DNA of 64,000 nt from Lepraria neglecta (Eukaryota; Ascomycota; Lecanoromycetes; Lecanorales; Stereocaulaceae), in assembly GCA_033220425.1 (NCBI GenBank), contig CM065652.1, positions 62,001-126,000 of the forward strand, read 5' to 3'. Under the pieces are notes generated by a model that worked only from the letters and a program-made list of their open reading frames with translations, searched no databases and had not been told where the DNA came from. Below, piece by piece: positions 1-12,200 of this stretch (its first letter is position 1; each line of letters starts with the position of its first letter). A program made the translations under genes and the position numbers.

Positions 1-540
1 AGCGGATTTGCTGCAGCTGGATTGGTGCCTTTTAATCCTGAGCGAGTCCTTTTGCGTCTCCAGCTTAAGCTATAGATACCCACCCCTCCTGCATCGGAGA
101 CGGCTATAGCAGCCCGCCAAACCCCTAAAACACCCTACACCGTGGCTCAATTAGCTCAGGAATATACTACAATTAAGGGATTACTAAAACAGCGTTCGAA
201 AAGCCCCCTAAGTCCGACGGAACGGGCGCTGAAGCGGGTAGTCAAAGGGTGTCAAATGGCTATGCATAACGCTGCACTTTTAGCCAGCGAAATCAAGGAT
301 CTGCGGGCTATGAGTACATGTCAAAAGCGCAAGCGAGAAACTCCTCGCTTATATATAGCTAGTGGGGGGGTTCTGACTGCGGAGGAAGGATAAGATCGAG
401 TTAAAAGAGCTCAAGTAGCTGATAAAGCTGTTTTAAGCGGAGTTGCTGCGCAAGCTTCTGGCCGCGCGCTACCAAGATGTAGTATGTGTAGCTCGCTGGA
501 GCATAATGCCAGGGTATGTCCGACATATATAGCTTGATTT
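1..540 (+). pseudogene. C-terminal remnant of a pogo/Fot1-type transposase
   Basis: One frame reads from the window edge to a TGA at 535-537 and resembles the tail of fungal pogo/Fot1 transposases. It has a Lys/Arg-rich stretch (KRKRETPRLYIASGG), then a zinc knuckle C-x2-C-x4-H-x4-C (RCSMCSSLEHNARVC) just before the end. Two stops interrupt it, TAG at 73-75 and TAA at 391-393. Both are one C-to-T change away from Gln codons, as RIP would leave. The catalytic DDE core lies upstream of the window. The copy cannot encode a transposase. Family assignment is from recognised motifs; the RIP origin is inference. Confidence 0.7.
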
Positions 541-614
541 CTAGTTATAAATAGCTTAATTCTATAGAAATTTGTTGATATTTCATACGTTAGTTGCATT
601 TCAGGGTAGAGCAC

Positions 615-647
615 TGGCCAACTAGGGGGTGTGGCCAACTAGGGGGT
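615..647. repeat. Two-copy 16 bp tandem repeat, possible transposon end
   Basis: The 16 bp unit TGGCCAACTAGGGGGT occurs at 615-630 and again at 632-647, separated by one base and followed by A (a TA). It lies about 75 bp past the transposase remnant's stop, where the terminal inverted repeat of a pogo-like element would be expected. The other end is outside the window, so its role as a terminus is only inferred. Confidence 0.5.
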
Positions 648-655
648 AGATTACG

Positions 656-3600
656 TTAAGAAGTCTGATAATTTAGGCGCATGCACGGTTTGCACCATTA
701 ACAGTGTTGAGGTCAATCGATATCCGAGGCTATCCACAAGCTATATATCCCCGGTTCCAAGCGTAGAGACAAGTCTTGCTGAGGCTTCCGGCTTCCTTGC
801 ACCTCAAAATACTAGTCATTAGGATCGATGATCGAGGACAGAATTGGTACGTCGGCCGGCACCAAGATGAGGGTTTCGATAACCTAGTATATCTGTGGAT
901 GTATATCCTCCGCGATCGTATCAATAAACCCGGCGGACTGAGCGTCGTTCATCCGTCGTTTAGTAGCGTTGAAATGGCAAGTGGTAGAGTGGAGCAAGCG
1001 CTATGGGATTTCTTCATCTCGAGATGCTCGAGGATTCCACTGGCGAGGATAATGTTGATACTAGAGATCACCCATGGCTCCAACGACAACGGCCACCACC
1101 ATAGGAGCTAACGACGGTGTATTGGAGACCGACTACACTCTCAGCGGCGAAAGAGATGGGGCTACAGACGGTGTTTCACAGCTCAGAAAGCTAACATGAT
1201 ATCTTACTTAGTATTTATTGTCAGGCACGCATTGAAAACATGATTTTCCATAGGTATGAGGCTTTGGTGCATACACACATGCCTGATTATGACGCCTTCA
1301 TACCTGGTATTATCGGTACAGCGAGTGTGCTTCTCGCGGAGAAGAGTTGGTTTCAAGAATCCTTTCCATGTTACATACAAAATTCAATAGCATTCTTGAT
1401 TGAGAGTTAGAGCCGGGAACACGGAGTCTGATTTTGATCTACTTCTGACGGGCTACCTTTCTCGTATATCTGGCAAAAACCAAACGCAGTACGTGAGCAT
1501 AGCCAGCCATATTATACTCTATTCTATCAATAGCTGCCAGTATATATAGCTCGTACCCAGTAAGCAGCATTCACCCCACTTTATCAGCCTCCAAACTCGT
1601 ATATTCTGAAAGTTCTCAAGTCTACCGCTCGCCTGTCCAATGCTCAGCTGATTCGTAGTAGCAGCAGTAGCCATCTCGCTCTGTAAGCAGTGTATATGCT
1701 TTTTGAATGTATTTTTGCCGTCAAAGCAGTACACTCTGCGCTCCTCCAGCTTGTAAAACCATCCAACATCATCGCTTTAGACCATGAGAGCATCATGCAC
1801 TCTGCTTAATTCGCTTCAAAGATTACCATTCTCGAGGTCTTGACAAGCCGCGTCGACACCAAACCTCGAGAAACGTCTTTGCCATAAAGTCCGTAAGCCA
1901 ACTCTCTCGACGCATCAACATGATCTTTTTGTGCGCAATCAGGCACAGTAGATACTCGAGAGCTAGAAAATTCAGCTGGAAATGGCATGATTCGTGTCAA
2001 AGCTGAGTTCGTAAGTATTGATCCTTCGAGAATAGAGAGCTCGCTGTGGATGGTAGAGTATCAATGTTGATTTAGTAAGTGTTGACTTTGCAAGGGAGTA
2101 AAGGTTGAAAGATGCCATGAGATATCAAGGCTGAGTAGATAAGTGTTGATATTGCAAGGGAGTAGAGCCTGGAACAAGCCAAATTTTCACACATTAGCGC
2201 TGGAAATGTGTTCCTGATATTGGCAGCTTTTGGCGGGTGTGTTGACTTGTGGGTGAACTCAGGTAGCCTGTCTCTCCACACCTCCTTAAGGCCGGCCGCG
2301 AACTTGCGGGAACGGTTTTGCTGCGCCTTCTTGACCTTGTCTGCGGCCCTCTGACACGAAGACTCCATCCTGAAAACGACAACATACTCGCATTAAGATA
2401 CGAACTCGAAGATAGACGACGTGGTTCTGCTCCGACTCGGACCTTGCCGATGGTACACAAACATACCCTCCGCCTTGCCGATGTCTGTCGTAGTACCAAA
2501 AAGACCATCTGCAACTCTCAGTTGAAAATTCAGGTACTACACTATTTGCTTTTTTTTTTGTCACAGGGTCGATCTCATATGATCAAACCGCGCCAGTTGT
2601 CGACAAAGTCGTCTCCCCACGAAATCCAAACTTGTCACTTGTTCAACAAGAATTCCTACGACTTGATAGCAACCCAGCACTTTTTGCACCATCCATCTCC
2701 TGCCGTTTCAGTCTTTTTCGTCCACACGCCTGGAGCGGGCGCCTTGAATTCTCCAGTGCGTCTCTTCCGCAAATCGTCTTCCCCTTTCCAATGATCCTTC
2801 GCGAGAGCTAGCGCACCAGCAGCTCTTGACACTTTTTATATCTGTTGTGGCCTTTGCTAAAGGATTCGATGTCTCCCTTGCTGATTATAAGTGCTTTGTT
2901 TGTAAGTAATACATAATTTGAAGAGACATTAGAGATTGAGATGGCACTTTGGGTCGAGATATTCCGTATTTCCACCATGCATACTTGGGGATATGGAGTC
3001 GAGAGGTGACATTTTAAAGCCAAAAATATTTGAATCAAATGCAATTTTTGAGTCGGTCAAAGCGCAAGAGCTGTCAGTTTGCGTCCCTCCTTAGTAACTA
3101 CCATCATAGAATTAGCCGAGCTCGTAATTGTAGTCTTTATTATGTATTCAAACTTGTAGCTGCTAATGAGAATGAGAGTTGGGTGTTAGTTAATGATGTA
3201 GATTATCGTAGGAAGTGTATCCACTCGACCAATTTGCGCAGACCATTATTGGTGGCTCTATTTTTCCGCCAATCATCTCGCCGATGTAGTGGCCGTACAG
3301 AAAGAAGAGCGGGTATTAACGGAGCATGGAGCTCACAAGATGATCTTGAATAGAGAATTTTGGTACGATCTTAAAGGGGGCTGAGGGGAAGTTTGTTTGT
3401 TTTGGAAAGTGAGGTGAGTTGGTGGAAGCACCGCGATATTCCAGTCAACTTTTCACTCAACGGATACCTATAAAAATGGCGTTGGTGTCTCAATGTGAGC
3501 TAGATATCACGCTCTCAATTTGCGAAATCGGCTAGAATTTTGAAGTCCTCCAACACTTGCTTCCCGGCCCTCACGCGCAGCCACAGTTGCAGCAGCCGGT

Positions 3601-5158
3601 CGTTGTGCTTAGGTCGTGATATTATACCAGTAAATTCAGTCAAGGTCGTGGGCGGACCTGACGGCACTTGTTGGCCTTGGGCTTTGGCTTTTTGCCGCAG
3701 CCAGGGTACTTGCAGCGTTCAAGGCACGGCTGTTCGTGCATATTGCCGCGTAGATCGCAGCGGTCTCTATGCGGGTACAAAGTGGCTGATTCATGTCCGT
3801 CAGCCAAACGAACAGCTCGTCAAACTTCTCCCTCTTGGCCCCCCAGGATTTTGTTCATCGAATGCTTAGGCGATGGCAATTAGTTGGCAGGGAACCCACC
3901 AAAAGGACACCCTAGGAAGACTGGTGGATTGTTCTTCTGGGACTGAAGACATCCCTATTCACGTTTAGGCAATGACGTAAATTGATTAATTATGCCACGA
4001 GGATTGTGGAAAGTTGCAACGAGCAGCAAGACATCTGGTAAGAGATTTACAGGGACTGAGACGAGCAGTCGAGACCCTTGCCTGAAGACTCGCAGAGGCT
4101 CCTGACCTTGGTAGACAACGATACGGAGTTGCATAAATTCCGCATGGTCACGCCAGTCCTATGGAACATAGTGCAGAAATGTGAAGGGATCATCTTAAAC
4201 AATCTTGTTGATGTCGTCAATATGTACGCGGTGTGGTGCCGAGAAGGGCTGTCCGTCGTAGTTGATGCATCGCTTTCTGGCGAGATCCATGCTCAGCTTC
4301 AACATGATCTTTGCCAAGGCGCAAACATGTGCACCCAACTCTTTTCGAACGCAAGCAGCGACAGCTTGATAATAGCCCACTGGAGTTGGAGATTTCGGTT
4401 GCGCGCTTTGCCTACTTCTAGCAGCGGCAGCTAGACTCTGCGAACTCTAATTCTTTGACGTGCACGAGAATTTGATGCTGAAATTTGCAATTCCTGTAAG
4501 AGCATGACTTTATCTTGATAGACAGCCGGGAGATTTCTGAAAGCAGGGATTCATGCAGGATGTCCAATGTCGTCAGGTTGGGAAACCTCCGGGAGTTGCT
4601 GAAATCGGTAGCGTTGAGTATCGACTCAGGCTTTTGATAGTACGGGAAAATTTACCTCGCAGTACGGAACGAGGTCCCTTATTAGCAGAAAAGACCCGAG
4701 CTGTCTTGATCTTGATGACGAGGCTCACGTCCGATGACCTTGATACGGTTGGCTTCCAAATATTTCTGAGTTATGCCCTCCTCAAATGTATTGTTGGCTT
4801 GGAATTTAGTCCTTCGAAGCTTGGACATGATTGCTCGACGTCTTGACCCTGACACTTCAAACCGGTCCTTTCGGTTGGAAAAGTTACTGATCTTGGCGCG
4901 GACCTTTTAGACTGGGTAGACCTCATCGTGCTTAGGCCATTTCGATTCGAGAAGTTGAACCTTTGGTAGAGAGCAAGGCTCGGTTTTGGCTGAGCTTGAG
5001 AGAGTAAGGCGTTTGCTGAAGAGATTCTGGATGATTTACTTTGATGGTTCTATCTTGTCGGTTGTTGCTGGCGGGGGTACACAGAGCTCAATCGAGGTGA
5101 ATTCCGGAGAGTTGCTTAAATTGGCGACGTCATATTGAAAGGGTCCTTCGTTTCTGGT
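656..5158. other. Decayed repeat-rich region without a supportable gene
   Basis: No reading frame longer than about 160 codons and no recognisable conserved protein was found. Short low-order repeats exist, for example two near-copies of a segment starting TAAGTGTTGA near 2076 and 2140. Minus-strand frames read in pieces around 4080-4850, as expected from old transposon coding sequence with many stops. One fragment at 3660-3745 carries a Cys-rich motif annotated separately. The rest is unclassified. Confidence 0.55.
3660..3745 (-). pseudogene. Cys-rich relic with HExxC...CGKxPKxKANKCR motif
   Basis: The minus strand encodes MHEQPCLERCKYPGCGKK followed by PKPKANKCR and then a stop after a few residues. 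The spacing C-x3-C-x4-C-x9-C and the basic tail match a second relic at 35.6 kb (HERLCGQRCKNKVCGKNPK, then HKANKCR). I do not recognise the family. No start or full frame remains, so it is treated as a fragment of a repeated, decayed gene. Confidence 0.4.
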
Positions 5159-5160
5159 TA

Positions 5161-5248
5161 TCGTAGATCCGAAAAACCTGTTGTAGCGTGGTTTTTTAGT
5201 TATCGATTGGCGCGCGCACACACCAAAATCTGAACAAAGTCGGCTTTT
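5161..5248 (+). repeat. Left terminal inverted repeat (88 bp)
   Basis: It begins TCGTAGATCCGAAAAACCTG and ends CGGCTTTT. The sequence equals the reverse complement of 9121-9208 at all 88 positions. It is preceded by TA. Confidence 0.93.
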
Positions 5249-5386
5249 TACTAGATCTCCATCACCAGTAGTCAGAATCGTTCCTAAATGGGCAAAAGTG
5301 AAGCTCTTGGCATAGTGTTGCTTTTGCCCCCATAAACGGAGCTCTTGCCCGCGCTGTCGCTGCCTACCACCCTCGCCGCCGCCAAA

Positions 5387-6434
5387 ATGCCACCCCCACT
5401 AGGCTCTCAGACACGTTTCGATATCGAGCACTATCTCGACCGCGGTGATACAGTCAAAGATATAGTAGACCGTACTGGTGTGACTCAACAGCAGATCTCC
5501 AAGATGAAGCGGAACCTGGAGGCGTGGGGGACGGTCGTTGCCCCATATATGGTGCAGGGCCGTCCCCGCCTTCTCACTGAAGTAATGGAGAAAGCCCTGA
5601 CTGATTGGCTGGATGAAAAGCCACTGTCTTATCTCTTTGAAATGGTATATTTTCTATACGATATGTATAGTCTGACGCTCGGCGAGTCTACTATTCATGA
5701 CACCCTGCGGCGATGTAATTGGTCACATAAAAAAGTAAGCCTCGCCTCCCATTAATATAAGGTATAGCCTGACTTACTTATTAACGTCTGGACAGGCTTC
5801 CCACCGAGCTTCTCAGCGAGACCAGCGCGAGCGCGATGAATGGAAAGCAAAGCTATGTAGCTGGACCGCAAATCAGCTGATATTTCTGGATGAGACCGCG
5901 TCCCATGAGCGTACCGCTGATAGGAAGTTTGGCTGGTCTCGTCTTGGTGCAGAGGTAGGGGTAAATACGCTATTCAAAAGATCAAAGAGGTGGTCAGTTC
6001 TTCCTGCATATACGGTGGATGGATATATTGCCTGGACCACTATCCATGGTTCTCTCACCGAGACTTTATTCAATGATTTTGTACGCAATAAGGTTCTCCC
6101 ACAGTGTACCCCTGCAGCACTAGGAGGGCCTCGTTCAGTGCTTATCCTTGACAATGCATCTATCCACCACTCGCAGGAATTAGTGGATATGTGCGAGGCT
6201 GCAGGCGTTACATTAGCTTATCTTCCACCGTACTCACCAGACTATAACCCCATTGAGACCTCATTTGCTATCCTTAAGGGGTGGCTTAAAAGGAATGGTT
6301 ATCTTATTGACGTATATGGTCCTGAGCCGGCAGACTTTGAGAGATTTTTGAATGATGCGGTAAGGGCGCAGGGCGACCTTGCTGACCATGGGGCACTATT
6401 TCGAGCAGCGGGCATATATTATGAAGGGCGGTAA
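5387..6434 (+). CDS. Tc1/mariner-type transposase (DD34E), two exons
   Basis: Predicted as join(5387..5734, 5796..6434), 328 residues, about the usual 330-350 for the family. The first in-frame ATG is at 5387; the intron starts GTAAGC and ends ACAG, and both exons are open. Residues about 10-110 form a paired helix-turn-helix region (DIVDRTGVTQQQISKMKRNL; GRPR linker; a second HTH). The DDE_3 core follows: first Asp in IFLDETASHERT, second in LILDNASIHHSQ, then 34 residues to Glu in YSPDYNPIETSF. It should bind the 88 bp ends and cut and paste the element at TA. No stop or frameshift was seen, so the copy may be functional. It converges on the accessory gene. Confidence 0.88.
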
Positions 6435-6552
6435 AAAATAGCTAAATAGCAGAGAGATCTATATATAGACGGCGGGCTTAATGGAATTGCAATTAGAAAA
6501 GTGCTTTTGATTGGTAGTTGGCAAATAAGATATATATATGTGTGCAATTATC

Positions 6553-8937
6553 TTATTGACGTCGATATGACTCGTAGCCTGCTTTTTCTCGCTCCCACTG
6601 CTGAGTCTCGATACTCTGTATAATCGCATTCTCGCTAAGGGGCCGCTGAGTCTCTAGCATATCGTCGTCGTCGCTGCTACCTGACTTATAATCGTCATCT
6701 GCTCCATAGTTCTTTGGCGCATAGTACTGCGGCGATAATGGCTTCCCCGTCTTATCCTGAGTCGTTGCTTGAGACGCAGGTACCTGGACCTGAGCAGATG
6801 GCGGCGGTGAGGATGTTATATCAAACGGTGAAGCTTTTGTAGTACCTGCTAAAGTAAAGATATTAGCAAAATTAATTGATTGTGCTCTATACAGCCTTCT
6901 CCAACTGCCAAGCCAAAAAAACACGAATTCCAGCGTATTATTTCACCTAGTTGCAGATCACCCGTGTATTTAATAACTAAGCACTGCCAAATCTTATGTA
7001 ATAAAACGATAGCGCAGAAGCTAAAATCTGTAATATTTAGCGGCGGAGAAAGCCGCACAGCTAAAAGATTGCCATATATTCAACCGCCAAAATACCACTT
7101 ATAAATAGAAATTAACGGTGGAATAAAAGCAGAACGACTGACATTGACGACTGGCAGATTTCTGCTTCTCATAAGCCTGATATTTACTGGCAAGTCGAGC
7201 GAGATGATGCCCAACTCCAGGTTTAATATCCATAGAATCCCAATAAGCCTTATGCCCTAAGCCCTTCATTTCCTGTTGGATAGACTGAATCGATATATAA
7301 GCTTCTTCTAGAACATGTCCAGCGTGCTCAAAAGCTTCTTTTTTTGCCCCTGTCCAGGTGTTTTCTATATTGCAAAGCCATGAGATATATCCAGCCCAAT
7401 CTTCAGTAGTCACAGGGCTACTTGGCCTTAATACGTCAGCGTCAGGAAGATGCGATAAAGCGCGCGACCTGGAAGAAGACGCCGTGTAGCAAGGACGCGG
7501 TAATAGTGGAGGAGATGGCGTACGAGCAGGCGTAGGCGCTGGTGCTGGCGCTGGCGCTGGCGTTGGCGTTAGATGAGGTGTCGGTGAAGCTGGGATATCG
7601 TCGCCAATGAGCTTTCCCATAAGCTTCAGCGTTGCTAGCTTAAAAGCTCTGTCCATATACTTCTCATCCATGACGTCTGTGGCTGCTGGGGCAGGTGTTA
7701 TTGGCGGTAGGACCTCCTCCTGCTTCTTGCGATCCTTGGTCCCGTGGGGAATCTGACGTCTCAGCCTTGCGTTGATATGGAAATTAGGAGGAGGGGTGCT
7801 TGGTGTAGCAGTGTTGGTGTTGATACATTGAACCCAGGCACGAATGTGAGGTCCATCGAGAGCATAATGCTTGCCATCCTGCAGTAAGCACTGTCCACCG
7901 GCGCTATTTGGACAACTGGGCGAAGTGCATTTGTGGGCTGCTATCAACGCAAGCTCATGCTGATCGACCAAAGCTTGTTGTTGAGTCTTGAGTAGATCTA
8001 CCCGCAGTGTTTTAGCCTGGGACTGCTGTGCCTTTATTTGCGACTGTGTTGGAGGTATAGACGGTAGCATAGACGCTGGAAGAATACCGTTATGAGTACG
8101 AGCAAAGAAGAATTCAACACCGACTTTAAAAGTCAGTATTGCATTCTTCTTGGGACGACTTTCGTGTCTGAGCTGCATCAGACTCAGGACCTTCTTTTGC
8201 CAAATGGAGTCCAGCTCGCCATCTTTCATATTTATGGTACTAGTAGATTTGCCAGCTGTATTACCTACCTTCAAATCTGCCCTGATTGCAACCGTATAGC
8301 AGCTCTTTCCCTCGCTATCTGCATGCTCCCGACCCATTGGATGAAGCCTGTTGTACCAGGCTTCCCAATCCAGGCGTCCCGCGGCTCCCATAGTATGTGT
8401 AGTGGAGTCTCTGAATAGCTCAATCTTCTCGAAATGGACCCACCATTCCACCGAATAACCAACTGCTTTGAATTCGTCCCATATAGCAGTGCGAGCTACA
8501 GCTGCTCGTCTTGATTCTTCCTCAGTACATGCCTTCTGATAGCGCTCCTTCCCCCCAGGCGATAGCTCTAGAGAGCTGAGTTCTCCAGAGGTGTTTTGTG
8601 AGTCCATATTCAGGGTATGGTAGTATTTCTCATAAAAGCTCTGGTGCTCCAGCCTGCGGGCTTCTTCCTGCGCAGCAGCTATAGCGTCTTCTTCATTATC
8701 CTGCTCAATCTGAGCGTCCCAGTATCTCTGTCCAGCGGCGGCGACAGCGGTAGCGGATTTAGATAAGGGCGCCTTTTGTAATTTGGCTAGTGGGGGCTTC
8801 TTTGGTTTGGGCGCTTTGCTTGGACGCCTGGGGGCAGGCTTGGGGGCAGGCTTTTTGCGGGCTGCTGGGGGCTTCGGAGTCGCAGAGGGTGGTGCTGTAG
8901 ACGGCAGTGTGGGGAGACCACGGCGGCGAGTCGTCAT
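6553..8937 (-). CDS. Transposon accessory gene: Pro-rich protein with Cys/His motif
   Basis: The main exon runs 8937 to at most 7099 (up to 612 codons, true ATG). A further open stretch from about 6845 to 6553 follows a plausible acceptor (TTTAGCAG) and would add a short acidic tail (SGSSDDDDMLETQ); the exact donor near 7130 is not resolved. The N-terminus is Pro/Lys/Ala-rich and basic. Residues about 100-300 look globular (EYSVEWW-like: SVEWWVHFEKIELFRD). Around Cys337 there is HKCTSPSCPNSAGGQC, then HYAL and AWVQCI and ATPSTPPPNF, a Cys/His motif I recall from unannotated, transposon-associated fungal proteins. An Ala-Pro repeat follows near residue 460. No catalytic motif was recognised. 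It is inside the inverted repeats, so it moves with the transposon; its role is unknown. Confidence 0.7.
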
Positions 8938-9120
8938 GGGGGGGGGGGGAGGGTGGTTTCTGGAGGCATAGTGGGGGTCGACAGCGAGGTTGGACGTCGG
9001 CGGGGTGGCAGATAGGGCTGCAACCCTGGGGGCGACAGCAACACTACGCTAGAAGCCTCACAATTGCCTGTTTAGGAAGCTTTTTATATGTATATTTGGT
9101 GCGATAATCGATTTATATGC

Positions 9121-9208
9121 AAAAGCCGACTTTGTTCAGATTTTGGTGTGTGCGCGCGCCAATCGATAACTAAAAAACCACGCTACAACAGGTTTTTCGG
9201 ATCTACGA
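9121..9208 (-). repeat. Right terminal inverted repeat (88 bp)
   Basis: Reverse complement of 5161-5248 over all 88 positions, followed by TA at 9209-9210. The outermost 25 bp including that TA are repeated once more directly outside (9211-9235). Confidence 0.93.
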
Positions 9209-9235
9209 TACAACAGGTTTTTCGGATCTACGATA
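9186..9235. repeat. 25 bp terminal segment duplicated in tandem
   Basis: The last 23 bases of the right inverted repeat plus the flanking TA (9186-9210) are repeated exactly at 9211-9235. Each copy ends in TA. It could be a remnant of an earlier element end at the same site or of an aberrant excision or insertion. Confidence 0.85.
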
Positions 9236-12200
9236 TGACTTGTAACGCGAGATGAATTCGCAAACCTCGGCTTCCAAGTTACCGTAGTTAGCATAGTCTC
9301 TTGGGGTCCTTCAGGGTCTTGTCTTTTAAAGTCATACTGGCAGGACCGTTTCAATAGATGAGAATTGGACTACTCATCAATCTGCGGTATGAACAGCTCG
9401 GCATCAGGACTAGTCACCATGTTCTCTGCCAAAGGAGCTTTCAGCTGATTGAGTAGCTTTGCGCCTTACTCAACGCTATCTTCAAGCATTTTCGGGCCAG
9501 CGTCCTGCCTGTATTTGAGCTAAACTTATTTCTTGAGAGCCAAGAAGACTTCCTGAATGTACTTGGTACCTTCCCACAATTGTGACTCCAAAGGGATCTT
9601 GAGAGTATGCTTTTTGATTGGCGTTCATGGTTCTAGCTGTCGAAGCTGATTTGCTTAAAAATATTAATGTTAAGGAAGTAGCCCGTCAACTCCTACTTGA
9701 TGTTTCTAATGTAGCACCTAGATCGGAAGACTCACAATTTGTGTATCTACTCATTGAACATCGAAATTCGTCCAGCACAAGGCATCGTATGCAAAGCCTA
9801 ATGACTTGCGTACGACGGACAGAATGGCAAAGTGTTCGCCAAAAGTGCCTCCACATATATGAAGGTTGTGTTAGGGACCAAATTGTCGCGCTCGCGGTTT
9901 TACAGGGGCTTGTCGACGGGTAATGATGTTGAGTTGTGGCACACGCTATTTTCAATGCTGAACGACCCATGGCGGGCTTTCTTCGCTCCGCTCATCCCAC
10001 CAAATCGGCACCTCCTCGAGTTCGCGGTATATGCCATCGACAGTAGCATTTTGTGCAAAAGCGGCAATGGAACAATATGTTGTAACACATGTAATGCACA
10101 TCTGCACAACGTCAAACAAATCAAAGATGTAATAAAGAACTTACGAATGGCGGCCTGCCTCTCTTCTTCACCCCCGAGCGACGCACGAGCGGCTTGCTGT
10201 AGCTGGACCGTTGTATCGATAAGTGTAGAAGATTTCCAGCCGCATCGGCAAGGGCAGTAGAAATGGGCGAACCTAATCCAATCTGTTATTTTGACGTGTA
10301 ACGAGTTGGGGATGGCTATTAACTTATTAGTATGAGCATACTCGGACATGATATGAATGGTAAACGACGTACGGCCAGTGCGAGAGGGAACATGCTTGGA
10401 ATTGCCGCATTGTTCGCCATTGACCAGCTCCTTGTGTTCGCCCTTGTGCTTTCCACGGTCTTTGCACCAGTCGTCTAACACAACACTTAGCGAGCGTAAT
10501 CTTAAAGAACCATCATGTATTTCACCAGCACCAGCGTCGCGAAGTCTGGCCCCACAATATGGCAAACCAGCCTTATATACCCTCTGCTGTATGCTCTGAA
10601 GTCACGCATCCCTCCAGTCAAAAGATTTTGATCGGCTCCAAAGAGGTCTCCACGTAGAATTGGGCAGGCAAGGTAAGAAAAGGGGAGCTTCAGAAGAAGC
10701 AGATCCGTAGATCGTTAGGGTACTCCGCCATTTTCTTGACTTCACTCCAGAAAGCTTAGGGCCTTGTTGAGAGTATGAAGGAAGATCCATCACTGACACA
10801 TGCAATGCATCTGCGAAGCTGTATTCGAATACACTTCGCATGTCCTCCCGCTTGCTGAACAGCAGGGGTAAACTAGACTTCGACCTCTGTTGGATCATCC
10901 GATGAAGAGTAGGGTATGGCTGGACACTGACATCGGACGAGCCGACAATAGCTCCAGGGTTGGCAAAATTGGTGTATTGACTTGAGCAAGATGAGATTAG
11001 GAGAGTTGAAAGGTGTATGTATTTATATAGATGCAGAAGGAGGGGCTAAGAGGCAATGATGGAATCGCTATGCGAACTAGGTCAGCCTATGCGGCTGATG
11101 CTTTTGGGAGAGCGGGCATTGGTGCTGAGGACAAGAAGACAAGGATGGTAAGTGATGAGCCATCATGAGGGTTGATGAGGATTGGAGACCATTATGCTGA
11201 AAGTCCAGAGTAACATAGGCAGTTGGGGTGGATGTGTAGATATTTGGAATGGGAGATCCCCTCCTTAAGTACCACCTGGATGAAGATCTCCCAGGCACTA
11301 ATGGCTTTCACGGGCCTGGAACTTGTTGCATTGAGTCATGTATTAGATTGACGTCTCTGAGATGAATGAACAAGAGAAGCTCACGATGCCACTTGAAGCG
11401 AAATACCGGGCGGTGCAGTGATGTGCTCGAGCAAGTAATTGTGAAGGGTGTAGATCCCATTGCTTTGATTTTGGTACTCTACGCTTCATCACTCGAGAAA
11501 GGTCATATATGTTGGCCGTCATCTGGACGAACGCATTGACGATCTTTTCATGGGACGTCGAAGGGTATTGAGGGCGAAGTATGACTGTCGAGAGTTCAAT
11601 ACTTACCACTTTCACCTGGCTCAGGAAAGGGGTGCTGAGTCAAGGTCTCAATGAATGCCGCGTGGTAAAGTGCAATGGAAAGGTGCTGAGCCGCGGTCTC
11701 AACAAATGCCTCGAGACTCTTACTACGAGCTACTATGAAAGGTATGAGGGCACCAATTCGAGTTCAGCGTTGAAATCTACCGCCTTCGTTTCATGATGAA
11801 GGGTCAGAGCAAAGAATTGGTACTCTACCAAGGATCCGTGATGAAGCGCGCGAAGTGGTAAATTCCATCTCCTTTCTCGTGCCTTCACTGCTCCTGCATT
11901 TCTTCTTGAGAAGACCTTGGCAATAAGGCCTCAGCCGACGAGGGTAGAAATGATACGTGCAGTGTCATGAATGAGCGAGCGGTGTCACTAGCAAATTCTA
12001 GACGTCCAATATGGGGAGCAAAGGCGAATGAAGCTGCAAGGCAAAGTGCAGGCTCAGGTAGTCCATTCAGCTAGACAAGTAGGGTTCATGCTTGAGAAGG
12101 CGCGGAAAAGGTCTCACAATCCGAGCGCATGAAGACTGCTGCACCTCCTTTCTCAAGAGCAACTTTCGTGTTTTGGCAGTGCTGCTCCATAGGCAGAAGC

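Larger units (their letters stand above)
5161..9208. mobile_element. 4,048 bp Tc1/mariner-type DNA transposon with accessory gene
   Basis: The element is bounded by terminal inverted repeats of 88 bp (5161-5248 and 9121-9208) that I compared base by base and found identical. It is flanked by TA on both sides (5159-5160 and 9209-9210), the target duplication of Tc1/mariner/IS630 elements. Inside are a DD34E transposase on the plus strand and a long second gene on the minus strand that converge near 6.5 kb. Identical repeats and an open transposase frame suggest a recent insertion not yet hit by RIP, in contrast to the decayed flanks. Simple Tc1/mariner elements are usually 1.3-2.5 kb with one gene, so the length and extra gene are unusual. 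Confidence 0.9.

Noticed and set aside
9900-10565. 221-codon minus-strand frame as a real gene
   Set aside because: It has Cys/Lys/His-rich text but no recognised family, no good start context and lies in decayed repeat sequence. Kept only as a note in the region entry.
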